A stretch of 5,869 bases of DNA from an uncultured Flavobacterium sp. (GTDB taxonomy: Bacteria; Bacteroidota; Bacteroidia; Flavobacteriales; Flavobacteriaceae), in contig CAMLKV010000158.1 of the NCBI GenBank assembly GCA_946480635.1, positions 1-5,869 of the forward strand, in the 5' to 3' direction. This document shows positions 1 to 5,869 of this stretch, piece after piece. Each line of letters opens with the position of its first letter. Position 1 is the stretch's first letter. A program made the translations under genes and the position numbers. The notes beneath the pieces were generated by a model that worked only from the letters and a program-made list of their open reading frames with translations, ran no database searches and was not told where the DNA came from.

Positions 1-1469
1 TTAATATTTTCTGTAACAGCAAGACCCAGCCTTACATTGGTAGAATCTTTATTGACAATGTTATTTACGTGTTCAGTGATATTGACTTTGTATCTGACTC
101 CTTTTTTTCCACCAGAACCATCTGACACTTTTTCAATCATTCCTCCATGAAGATACTTATTATTTTTGAAATTGTTATCATCATCTGAATTATCGAAGAA
201 ATAATCATAAATAGGTCTGTTTTTTTCAGAGTTGAAAATATAGACTCTATTCGGCTCTGTAACACCCGTGATTCCCATTTTACTGTCATCAATAGTAAAT
301 AACAAATAAGCATGGTTGATTATCTTGCCTTTCAACTGAGCAATTTCCTGCGGGCTTAAAATATCAATAAATGCTGTTGAACCTTCACCTCCTTTAAGAT
401 AAAGTGAGGCAGCCCCATCAACACCTACAGGGGCGTCAATTACATTTGTATAACCTGAATCAAATTGATTGTCATGTAAATTAACTGTTGTTCCAGAAAG
501 TGTCATTCTAAATTCTTTAAGTTCTTTTCCAGAACCAGCCGGTAATTTATCTTGTTTATAATAAATTATTACATCTCCTTTAGCAAAATCCATTGCAATT
601 AATTGTCCTGAACCAACATTGGCAACCTGAAAATATAACCCTCTAAAATATTCTTTAAAAGTATTATTGTCTCTTAACTTTCCTGCAGGTGCATTAAATA
701 TCTTATTAAAAAAGAATGGTTCGTTTAATCTCAGTCTCATTCTTGGAGATTGTCTTGACTCAATCTCAGAAGTTCTAACCATATCGACTACTTTATACTT
801 AACATACTCTGCCGCATCAGGTAAAAAATGCCAGTTTTGTCTAGTTCTTTTATCATCTGGTAAAGCTGTATTTGGATGAATCCAATCGTTTAATCTTGTA
901 TCTAATGCTGGATAAACAGTATTTGCAGAAGGCAATCCTTTTTTATTACTATCAAAATTACCATCTTCATTAGAATAGTATTTTTGAGCTGTTGTAAAAT
1001 TTGTTTGTGGATCATATTCTCTTAAATAAAAACCATTTTCATAAACTTTTAAGTCTAATTCCCCCGTACCTCTGATCGAATCTAAAGTATAAATCCCTCT
1101 TCCACTTGACTCTGTGGATGTTTTTTTACTAAAATATGGAACAGTCAAAACCACACTATCTATTTCAATCCCTGTCCCAAAAGTAGGATTTAATGTAACT
1201 AATTCTAATTGGGTAACAAAGTTGGATCTTGTTCTTCCAAATAGAGAATTATCTATAATTCCTATATAGTTTACTGGCAAGTTATTTGTTTGAACTACAC
1301 CTGTTCTTTGATTGTATGCTTTAACTCCAAATGATTCACCATCTCCAAAAGTAAAATGCTCATTACCAACAATATCAGATCCAATTGAATTGTAATCTTT
1401 ATCGCAAGAAACTATAAATAAAGCCGTGAAAGCAATTGCTAGGCCTTTAAAAAAATTATTTTTTATCAT
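1..1469 (-). CDS. DUF4270-like surface/envelope lipoprotein (3' end beyond window)
   Basis: An open frame of 489 codons runs from an ATG at 1469 leftwards off the window edge without a stop, so the C-terminus is missing. The N-terminus is a lipoprotein signal: K3/K8, a hydrophobic stretch (residues 9-20) and a lipobox I-V-S-C with the lipidated Cys at residue 22. The following D-K-D partly resembles the K-(D/E) lipoprotein export signal that directs Bacteroidota lipoproteins to the cell surface (inference). The mature part begins YNSIGSDIVG and continues with a segment around residues 65-85 (NYIGIIDNSLFGRT) that I recognise from DUF4270 proteins; the rest is beta-rich with no catalytic motif. 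An Asp/Asn-rich patch lies near residues 420-435. The start lies 3 bases after the stop of the upstream GT5-like gene, in the same frame, so the two are surely co-transcribed. The family has no function known to me; the DUF4270 assignment is from memory of family sequences. Confidence 0.82.
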   Translation of the reverse strand, partial: MIKNNFFKGLAIAFTALFIVSCDKDYNSIGSDIVGNEHFTFGDGESFGVKAYNQRTGVVQTNNLPVNYIGIIDNSLFGRTRSNFVTQLELVTLNPTFGTGIEIDSVVLTVPYFSKKTSTESSGRGIYTLDSIRGTGELDLKVYENGFYLREYDPQTNFTTAQKYYSNEDGNFDSNKKGLPSANTVYPALDTRLNDWIHPNTALPDDKRTRQNWHFLPDAAEYVKYKVVDMVRTSEIESRQSPRMRLRLNEPFFFNKIFNAPAGKLRDNNTFKEYFRGLYFQVANVGSGQLIAMDFAKGDVIIYYKQDKLPAGSGKELKEFRMTLSGTTVNLHDNQFDSGYTNVIDAPVGVDGAASLYLKGGEGSTAFIDILSPQEIAQLKGKIINHAYLLFTIDDSKMGITGVTEPNRVYIFNSEKNRPIYDYFFDNSDDDNNFKNNKYLHGGMIEKVSDGSGGKKGVRYKVNITEHVNNIVNKDSTNVRLGLAVTENI

Positions 1470-1472
1470 TAT

Positions 1473-2282
1473 TTAACCTAAAATTTGATTTTTATAAAAC
1501 TCAGTATACGCTTCCGCAAACGTATCTTTTGAGGCGAAAGGTAAAAAAGGTTTTTTTGAAGCTTCTATAAATTTTGTTAAATTTGAAGATATGTCTTCTG
1601 ATGCAATAACAACACCATCTGAGTGATTTATTGAAGCCATCATTATATTCTCGAAAGTTGGGTTATCTAATTCCTTAACAGAGTCTTGAGGAATTCCATC
1701 AAATTGAACTTTTTTACCCATTTCTAAGTCCAAAGTTCCATCAAAAGACTGACTAAAAACCGAAGTCACAATTTTAGTATCAGCAAATAAAGCCTCGTCT
1801 TTGTAATAATGTTTCATATAAATAGGTAACATTGCAGCTAACCACCCTTGCACATGAATAATGTCTGGAACCCAATTTAATTTTTTAACAGTTTCCACTA
1901 CTCCTTTTGCAAAAAATATTGCCCTTTCATCATTATCAGGATAAAGCACACCCTCCTCATCAGTAAAAGTCGCCTTCCTTTTAAAGTACTCGTCATTATC
2001 GATAAAATATACCTGAATTCTTTCCTTCGGAATCGAAGCAACCTTAATAATTAACGGCATATCAACATCATTCACCACCAAATTCATTCCAGACAGCCTT
2101 ATTACTTCATGTAACTGATGTCTTCTTTCATTTACATTCCCATAGCGAGGCATAAAAATTCTTATTTGCCCCCCACGATCATTAATCATTTTTGGCACAT
2201 CATAAGACATTAAAGAAACCTCATTTTCAGCAAGATAGGGCACTACTTCGGATGATACATACAAAATCCTTTTATCCTCCAT
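1473..2282 (-). CDS. Glycogen/starch synthase-like protein, GT5 N-terminal domain only; probable non-catalytic half-protein
   Basis: This 269-residue protein resembles the N-terminal Rossmann domain of GT5 glycogen synthase (GlgA, about 480 residues). Retained family features are the opening RILYVSSEVVPY (5-16), the RGG...I.MPRYG stretch (36-48), YFIDNDEYF (92-100), YPDNDERAIFF (114-124) and WVPDIIH (137-143). The C-terminal GT-B domain is absent, because the gene ends with a clean stop rather than a frameshift. The K-x-G-G-L ADP-glucose motif expected after the first strand is replaced around residues 16-24 (YLAENEVSL), the H-x-H-D-W-H motif reads HVQGWL (143-148), and the usual T-[IV]-H-N segment reads SVFSQSFDG (174-182). 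Glycogen synthesis is therefore unlikely, and a structural, regulatory or ligand-sensing role is inferred. It is the first gene of a unit with the DUF4270-like lipoprotein and is divergent from panC. Databases commonly label such proteins 'glycogen/starch synthase'; calling this glgA would mislead. No signal peptide is seen, so it is probably cytoplasmic. Confidence 0.85.
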   Translation of the reverse strand: MEDKRILYVSSEVVPYLAENEVSLMSYDVPKMINDRGGQIRIFMPRYGNVNERRHQLHEVIRLSGMNLVVNDVDMPLIIKVASIPKERIQVYFIDNDEYFKRKATFTDEEGVLYPDNDERAIFFAKGVVETVKKLNWVPDIIHVQGWLAAMLPIYMKHYYKDEALFADTKIVTSVFSQSFDGTLDLEMGKKVQFDGIPQDSVKELDNPTFENIMMASINHSDGVVIASEDISSNLTKFIEASKKPFLPFASKDTFAEAYTEFYKNQILG

Positions 2283-2319
2283 GTTATTTTTTTGTTTTGT
2301 TTATTGGACACAAATCCAT

Positions 2320-2328
2320 GCAAAATTA
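2320..2328 (-). promoter_or_regulatory. Candidate Bacteroidota promoter (-7 box) for the GT5-like/DUF4270 unit
   Basis: On the minus strand, bases 2328 to 2320 read TAATTTTGC, a full match to the Bacteroidota -7 consensus TAnnTTTG with the frequent trailing C. No clear TTG -33 element is present at the normal 17-23 base spacing. Transcription would start near 2314, leaving a leader of about 30 bases that is A-rich and lacks a Shine-Dalgarno sequence, as is usual in this phylum. Confidence 0.55.
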
Positions 2329-2335
2329 CAAAAAA

Positions 2336-2368
2336 TTACGAAGATATTGACGAAAATAGTAAGTTTGC
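2336..2368 (+). promoter_or_regulatory. Candidate Bacteroidota promoter for panC
   Basis: Bases 2360-2368 read TAAGTTTGC, a full match to the -7 consensus TAnnTTTG plus C. The best -33 candidate at acceptable spacing (21 bases) is only TTA at 2336-2338; a true TTG at 2347-2349 is too close. The start site would fall near 2373, giving a leader of about 15 bases before the panC ATG at 2389. The region is shared with the divergent minus-strand promoter. Confidence 0.55.
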
Positions 2369-2388
2369 ATTGAATTTAATGATTAGAC

Positions 2389-3237
2389 ATGACCGTTTTT
2401 GTCAAACAAAATGAACTAAAAGATTTTTTAAAATCATATTGGAAAGAAAAAAAATCAATTGGTTTTGTTCCTACAATGGGTGCTCTTCACCAAGGACATC
2501 TTTCACTTATGAGTGAATCGATTAAGCAAAATTCGTTGACTGTAGTTAGCATTTTTGTAAATCCAACCCAATTTAACAATCCTGAAGATTTAAAGAAATA
2601 TCCCCGCACTCTTGATGCAGATGTTGAAAAAATCAATAGTCTAAGTAAAAATATTATTGTTTATGCTCCATCTGTTGAAGATATTTATGAAGGAAAAACC
2701 GAGTCGACATCTTTCAAGTATGATGGCTTAGAGTTCCAAATGGAAGGCAAACATCGTCCCGGTCATTTTGACGGTGTAGGGACAATTGTAAAAAAGCTCT
2801 TTGAAATAGTACAGCCAAACAATGCTTATTTTGGCGAAAAAGATTTTCAGCAATTACAGATTGTAAAAAAACTAGTTGAAAAATATAAAATTCCAGTAAA
2901 AATAAATGGCTGTAAAATTCATCGTGAAGCAAATGGTTTAGCAATGAGTTCACGTAATGAAAGACTTTCGAACGACGAACGCTCTCAGGCTTCATTCATT
3001 TTCAAAACTTTATCTGAAGCCGCTAAACTTTTCACAACAAAAAGCGCACAAGAAGTAACTGCTTGGGTAAATCAGCAATTCAAAAAACAAAAAATGTTTG
3101 AATTAGAATATTTTGAAATTGCAGATGAAGCTACTTTATTGGAATGCAAGAGAAAAAGTAAAAACAAAAAATACCGGGCTTTTATAGCTGTTTTTGTAAA
3201 CAATATCCGATTGATTGATAACATTTCGCTAAAATAA
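2389..3237 (+). CDS. panC: Pantoate--beta-alanine ligase (pantothenate synthetase), PanC
   Basis: PanC is a cytoplasmic enzyme that joins (R)-pantoate and beta-alanine using ATP, through a pantoyl-adenylate intermediate, to make pantothenate, the precursor of coenzyme A. The 282-residue length is normal for the family. All signature motifs are present: PTMGALHQGH (28-37, nucleotide-binding HxGH type), FVNPTQF (56-62, pantoate-binding Asn and Gln), YPR (71-73), EGKHRPGHFDGV (119-130), FGEKDFQQ (148-155) and REANGLAMSSRN (179-190, including the KMSKS-like loop). The ATG at 2389 places PTMGALH at the usual distance from the N-terminus and leaves a short leader. panD follows after 14 bases, which supports a shared transcript in addition to panD's own possible promoter. 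panB (ketopantoate hydroxymethyltransferase) is not in the window. Nothing in the catalytic motifs looks damaged. Confidence 0.98.
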   Translation: MTVFVKQNELKDFLKSYWKEKKSIGFVPTMGALHQGHLSLMSESIKQNSLTVVSIFVNPTQFNNPEDLKKYPRTLDADVEKINSLSKNIIVYAPSVEDIYEGKTESTSFKYDGLEFQMEGKHRPGHFDGVGTIVKKLFEIVQPNNAYFGEKDFQQLQIVKKLVEKYKIPVKINGCKIHREANGLAMSSRNERLSNDERSQASFIFKTLSEAAKLFTTKSAQEVTAWVNQQFKKQKMFELEYFEIADEATLLECKRKSKNKKYRAFIAVFVNNIRLIDNISLK

Positions 3238-3248
3238 TATAACTTTGC
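3215..3248 (+). promoter_or_regulatory. Candidate internal promoter for panD, implying a nearly leaderless mRNA
   Basis: TTG at 3215-3217, a 22-base spacer and TAACTTTGC at 3240-3248 together match the Bacteroidota consensus (TTG, 17-23 bases, TAnnTTTG). This is the best-formed promoter in the window. It overlaps the end of panC, and the panD ATG at 3252 starts only 3 bases after the box, so a start site about 6 bases downstream would fall at or next to the ATG itself. Confidence 0.55.
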
Positions 3249-3251
3249 ATC

Positions 3252-3602
3252 ATGCGAATTCAGGTAGTAAAATCTAAAATACACAGAGTTAGAGTAACAG
3301 GTGCCGATTTAAATTATATCGGTAGTATAACTATTGACGAGGCTCTAATGGAAGCTTCAAATATTTTTGAAGGTGAAAAAGTATCAATTGTAAACATCAA
3401 TAATGGTGAACGTTTAGAAACTTACGCTATTACTGGACCAAGAAATAGTGGTGAAATTACACTAAACGGTCCTGCAGCACGTAAAGTTCATAAAGACGAT
3501 ATTATTATCATTATTGCTTATGGAAGCATTGATATGGAAGAAGCTAAAAACTTTAAACCATCAATTATTTTTCCTAACGAAGAAACAAATTCGTTAAAAT
3601 AA
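3252..3602 (+). CDS. panD: Aspartate 1-decarboxylase, pyruvoyl-dependent, PanD
   Basis: PanD decarboxylates L-aspartate to beta-alanine, the substrate that PanC condenses with pantoate. It is made as a proenzyme that cleaves itself between Gly24 and Ser25, Ser25 becoming the catalytic pyruvoyl group. Both residues are in place (NYIGSITID, 21-29; bases 3321-3326). Other key residues also sit at the positions known from the E. coli enzyme: Lys9, His11, Tyr22, Arg54, Thr57 and Tyr58 (GERLETYAI, 52-60), followed by the N72-G-P-A-A stretch. At 116 residues it is slightly shorter than the roughly 126-residue E. coli protein but carries the whole fold. The ATG at 3252 gives exactly the standard numbering of the cleavage site, which supports this start. 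It follows panC by 14 bases and precedes the membrane-protein gene by 2 bases, so it sits mid-operon, with a possible promoter of its own. Confidence 0.98.
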   Translation: MRIQVVKSKIHRVRVTGADLNYIGSITIDEALMEASNIFEGEKVSIVNINNGERLETYAITGPRNSGEITLNGPAARKVHKDDIIIIIAYGSIDMEEAKNFKPSIIFPNEETNSLK

Positions 3603-3604
3603 CC

Positions 3605-4567
3605 GTGAAGAATAAAATAAGTTCTTACGCTAGTGTTATTATCCCTATTCTTTTGGGAGCTGGCTTGACTTATTATACTTACAATTCATTTTCTGAAGAG
3701 CAAATAACTCAAATGAAAAGGTACTTTGTAACTGCTAATTACAATTATGTACTTGTTTCACTTGTTATAGCTATTTTAGGATGTGTTTTCAGAGCTTACA
3801 GATGGAAATACACTTTAACAGAAATAGGTTACGTTCCAGACTTCAAACTAAACTTTTTGTCTGTTTGTATTGGTTATTTTGTAAATTTAACCATTCCGAG
3901 ATCAGGTGAAGTTTCAAGAGCTTTAATCTTAAAAAGATATAGAGATATGTCTTTCGACAAAGTATTTGGAACAATAATCGCTGAAAGAATAGTTGATTTG
4001 ATATTCCTTTTACTATTTGTTTTTACAGCTTTAACTTTAGAATTTGATACCCTTAAAAGTTTTTTATTACTATATATTCCTGTTGAAAAACTAGGTTGGT
4101 TACTCATTTTTGGATTTATTGGATTTTTGTTTTTTCTTTTAATATACAAATACTCTAAATTAAAATTCATTTTACTTTTAAAATCGAAAGTTGAAGGATT
4201 AAAAGAAGGCGTTTTTAGTGTTTTAAACATGCCTAATAAATGGAAATTTCTTTTTTTTACTTTCCTAATTTGGTTGTCCTATGTTTTAATGTTTTATATT
4301 ACAGTTTTTTCTCTAGAAGCAACAAGTCATATTAGCATTGGAACGATAATGGTCGCTTTTGTGATAGGGGGCTTAACCATGTCATTCACTAATGGTGGTT
4401 TTGGTTTTTTTCCTGTATTAATTGCTAAAATTTTATTCCTCTATAACATTCCGTTAGAAGCCGGGAATGCTTTTGGGTGGATTATTTGGACTTCTCAATT
4501 ACTCATCACAATCCTTTTAGGCGTTTTTGCCTTTTTAGTTTTACCAATCGTAGGGAAAAAGAAATAA
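3605..4567 (+). CDS. Polytopic membrane protein of the LPG-synthase transmembrane / UPF0104 (YbhN-like) family
   Basis: This 320-residue inner-membrane protein has about seven or eight hydrophobic segments (approximately 9-28, 48-62, 84-98, 129-146, 162-182, 213-238, 245-260 and 285-315). Conserved features of the family are R-x-x-R-W (63-67), G-x-F-x-N...P-R-x-G-E-x-x-R (90-105) and G-T-I...E-R-x-x-D (122-131). It corresponds to the membrane half of MprF-type lysylphosphatidylglycerol synthases without the aminoacyl-transfer domain, so a lipid-translocase-like role is possible but unproven. The start is a GTG at 3605, two bases after the panD stop. The next in-frame ATG (residue 37) would remove the first membrane segment, so the GTG start is preferred. 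The spacing implies transcription and probably translational coupling with panD, although no metabolic link to pantothenate is apparent. Confidence 0.88.
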   Translation: MKNKISSYASVIIPILLGAGLTYYTYNSFSEEQITQMKRYFVTANYNYVLVSLVIAILGCVFRAYRWKYTLTEIGYVPDFKLNFLSVCIGYFVNLTIPRSGEVSRALILKRYRDMSFDKVFGTIIAERIVDLIFLLLFVFTALTLEFDTLKSFLLLYIPVEKLGWLLIFGFIGFLFFLLIYKYSKLKFILLLKSKVEGLKEGVFSVLNMPNKWKFLFFTFLIWLSYVLMFYITVFSLEATSHISIGTIMVAFVIGGLTMSFTNGGFGFFPVLIAKILFLYNIPLEAGNAFGWIIWTSQLLITILLGVFAFLVLPIVGKKK

Positions 4568-4613
4568 ATTAGTATCTTGCTCGTTAAATACAGTCAAAGA
4601 CTAATTTATTTTT
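4560..4613 (+). terminator. AT-rich inverted repeat in the intergenic gap; possible weak terminator or leader hairpin
   Basis: AAATAAATTAGT at 4562-4573 is perfectly complementary to ACTAATTTATTT at 4600-4611, and the stem extends by one G-U and one A-U pair to 4560/4613. The loop is 26 bases. The left arm overlaps the stop codon of the membrane-protein gene, and the right arm runs into a T-rich stretch just before the next ATG (4617). The tail suggests a rho-independent terminator, but the stem has a single G-C pair and a long loop, so strength is doubtful. It could instead be a protein-binding palindrome. Confidence 0.4.
4573..4580 (+). promoter_or_regulatory. Weak candidate -7 box upstream of the esterase-like gene
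   Basis: TATCTTGC resembles the Bacteroidota -7 box TAnnTTTG but lacks one T, and there is no TTG at the expected -33 distance. It lies at the left edge of the inverted-repeat loop, 36 bases before the ATG at 4617. It is the only promoter-like sequence seen in this gap, so the gene may instead be read through from the panC-panD transcript. Confidence 0.25.
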
Positions 4614-4616
4614 ATC

Positions 4617-5869
4617 ATGAAAAATGCACTTTACCTACTAGTACTTTTCTTTTCATTTTCAGTATCTGCACAAACCACTACTGACAGTTTTAAATCTGCT
4701 AAACTTGGCGGAAACAGAGATATAAAAGTAAAACTTCCAGCTTCTTACGAAAAAAACGTTGAAAAAAAATATCCACTAATTTTAGTTTTAGATAGCGAAT
4801 TTTTATTCGATCCTTTTGCCGGAAATATTTCTTATGCAAATTATTGGGATGATATGCCAGAAGTAATCCTTGTTGGTATTAGCCAAAATAAAAACAACGA
4901 ACGTGAAGAAGATTCAGATTTTGATCCTAAAACTGGACTTCCCGGAGGAAAAGGCGCTGCTTTTTTCGAATTCATCGGAACAGAATTATTACCTCATTTA
5001 GAAACTAAATACCGTATTGCTCCTTTCAAAGTAATTGCTGGTCTTGACTTAACCGCAGGATTCTTAAACTCATACTTATACAAAGATATGCCTATTTTTC
5101 AAGGGTATATTTCATTAAGCCCTGAATTAGCAACGAACATGGAAACTAGAATTCCACAACGTTTAGCAGCTGCAAAAGAACCAATTTTTTATTACCACGC
5201 AACAGCTGAAGGTGATTTAAAGAAAATGAGAACTCGTATTAATGCCTTGAATGAAAACATGAAAACGGTTAAAAATGAGTTGGTGAATTACAAGTTTGAG
5301 GAATTTAAAGGTGGATCACACTACTCTATCCCAACTAACGGAATTCCAAGTGCTTTATATCAGTTTTTCGAAGTTTACAGACCAATTTCTTCTATCGAAT
5401 ACCAAGAAAAAATTGCTCCTTTAAAAGAAGGTTTCGTAGTTTACTTAAATAAGAAATACGAAATGATAGAAAAAGGGTTAGGTATAAAAATGAATGTTCG
5501 TATAAACGATTTCAAAGCCATAGAAACAGCTATCATCAAAAACGAAGCTTGGAACGAATATGAAGAGTTGGCTCAAATTTCTGGACAACAATATGAAAAA
5601 ACACTACTATATGATTACCACATGGGGAACTATTGGGAAAAAAGAAAAGAACTTAAAAGAGCAATCAAATGTTATCAAGATGGCTTCACTAAGCAAGAAA
5701 TAGCCGGTATAACTAAAGATATGATGATGAATAAAGCTGAAGATCTAAAAGCTTTATTACCTAAAAAAGAAAAATTAAAAGGCGGAAAAGCTAAAGATGT
5801 GGTTACTGAAGAAGCCCCTGCTACTGACGCACCAGTGGAAACTCCTACAGAGACTCCAACTGAAGAGAA
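4617..5869 (+). CDS. Secreted esterase-D-like alpha/beta-hydrolase-fold protein with Asp at the nucleophile position (3' end beyond window)
   Basis: The frame is open for 417 codons from the ATG at 4617 to the window edge. A Sec signal peptide is clear (hydrophobic 4-17, cleavage likely after SVSA, residue 18), so the protein is probably periplasmic. Residues about 25-260 follow the putative-esterase (EstD/Fes-like) pattern: LPASY (40-44), YPLILVLDSEFLF (52-64), VILVGI (83-88), F..FI..ELLPHLETKYR (116-133), YISLSPELA (164-172) and GGSHYSIP (232-239), with candidate catalytic His235. The nucleophile elbow, normally G-x-S-x-G, reads G142-L-D144-L-T-A-G148: Asp replaces Ser. Residues about 332-360 resemble one TPR repeat (GNYWEKRKELKRAIKCYQDGF region). 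From about 375 comes a Lys-rich stretch, then from about 396 a low-complexity Thr/Pro/Glu/Ala tail. It may be inactive, a binding protein, or an Asp-nucleophile hydrolase. Substrate unknown. Confidence 0.85.
   Translation, partial: MKNALYLLVLFFSFSVSAQTTTDSFKSAKLGGNRDIKVKLPASYEKNVEKKYPLILVLDSEFLFDPFAGNISYANYWDDMPEVILVGISQNKNNEREEDSDFDPKTGLPGGKGAAFFEFIGTELLPHLETKYRIAPFKVIAGLDLTAGFLNSYLYKDMPIFQGYISLSPELATNMETRIPQRLAAAKEPIFYYHATAEGDLKKMRTRINALNENMKTVKNELVNYKFEEFKGGSHYSIPTNGIPSALYQFFEVYRPISSIEYQEKIAPLKEGFVVYLNKKYEMIEKGLGIKMNVRINDFKAIETAIIKNEAWNEYEELAQISGQQYEKTLLYDYHMGNYWEKRKELKRAIKCYQDGFTKQEIAGITKDMMMNKAEDLKALLPKKEKLKGGKAKDVVTEEAPATDAPVETPTETPTEE

Noticed and set aside
667..879. Plus-strand 70-codon open frame inside the lipoprotein gene
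   Set aside because: It lies antisense within a clearly coding frame, has no promoter and no recognisable protein features, and is best explained as a shadow of the lipoprotein gene.
2379..2414. Short upstream frame (ATG at 2379, stop TGA ending 2414) overlapping the panC start
   Set aside because: Only 11 codons in a different frame from panC, with no evidence of attenuation; chance occurrence is likely in a leader of this composition.
2714..2995. Minus-strand 93-codon open frame antisense to panC
   Set aside because: panC is intact with all motifs on the plus strand; this frame shows no family features and is a shadow.
3072..3284. Minus-strand 70-codon open frame across the panC-panD junction
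   Set aside because: It overlaps two certain genes, its composition reflects the complement of AT-rich codons, and no promoter is seen.
3874..4230. Minus-strand 118-codon open frame antisense to the membrane-protein gene
   Set aside because: It is Lys/Asn/Ser-rich, as expected for the complement of hydrophobic codons, and the sense frame has clear family motifs.
4562..4611. Inverted repeat considered as an IS terminal repeat or attachment site
   Set aside because: There is no transposase, target duplication or second copy in the window, and the neighbouring genes are intact.
5800..5869. Thr/Pro/Glu repeat considered as a DNA tandem repeat or assembly artefact
   Set aside because: The frame stays open and codon use varies between the short ETPT-like units, consistent with a normal low-complexity protein tail; the window edge prevents judging its full length.

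Overview
The window is AT-rich DNA that almost certainly comes from a member of the Flavobacteriaceae (Bacteroidota), most likely Flavobacterium or a close relative. The signs are Bacteroidota-type promoters (TAnnTTTG -7 boxes), A-rich leaders without Shine-Dalgarno sequences, a DUF4270-type lipoprotein, and a gene order (DUF4270, short glycogen-synthase-like gene, panC, panD, LPG-synthase-like membrane protein, esterase-like protein) that I recall from Flavobacterium chromosomes but could not check here. There are no RNA genes, mobile elements, CRISPR arrays or phage genes. This is ordinary chromosomal core sequence.

Layout: bases 1-2282 are a two-gene minus-strand unit. The first gene transcribed (2282 to 1473) encodes a 269-residue protein resembling only the N-terminal half of GT5 glycogen synthase, with the usual substrate-binding motifs missing. 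Three bases after its stop begins a DUF4270-like lipoprotein that runs off the left edge. A 106-bp divergent intergenic region (2283-2388) carries mirror-image -7 boxes. Rightwards follow panC (pantoate--beta-alanine ligase), panD (aspartate 1-decarboxylase) and, two bases after panD, a GTG-started polytopic membrane protein of the LPG_synthase_TM/UPF0104 type. After a 49-bp gap containing an AT-rich inverted repeat comes a secreted esterase-D-like protein, cut by the right edge.

How the genes work together: PanD makes beta-alanine from aspartate and PanC joins it to pantoate, giving pantothenate for coenzyme A. The membrane protein appears to be co-transcribed with them, but no link to pantothenate is evident. 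The minus-strand pair may act together in the envelope, but its function is unknown.

No wholly new system is evident. The most interesting points are two probable loss-or-change-of-catalysis proteins (the GT5 half-protein, and the esterase-like protein with Asp where the nucleophile Ser should be) and a promoter placed so close to panD that its transcript would be essentially leaderless.
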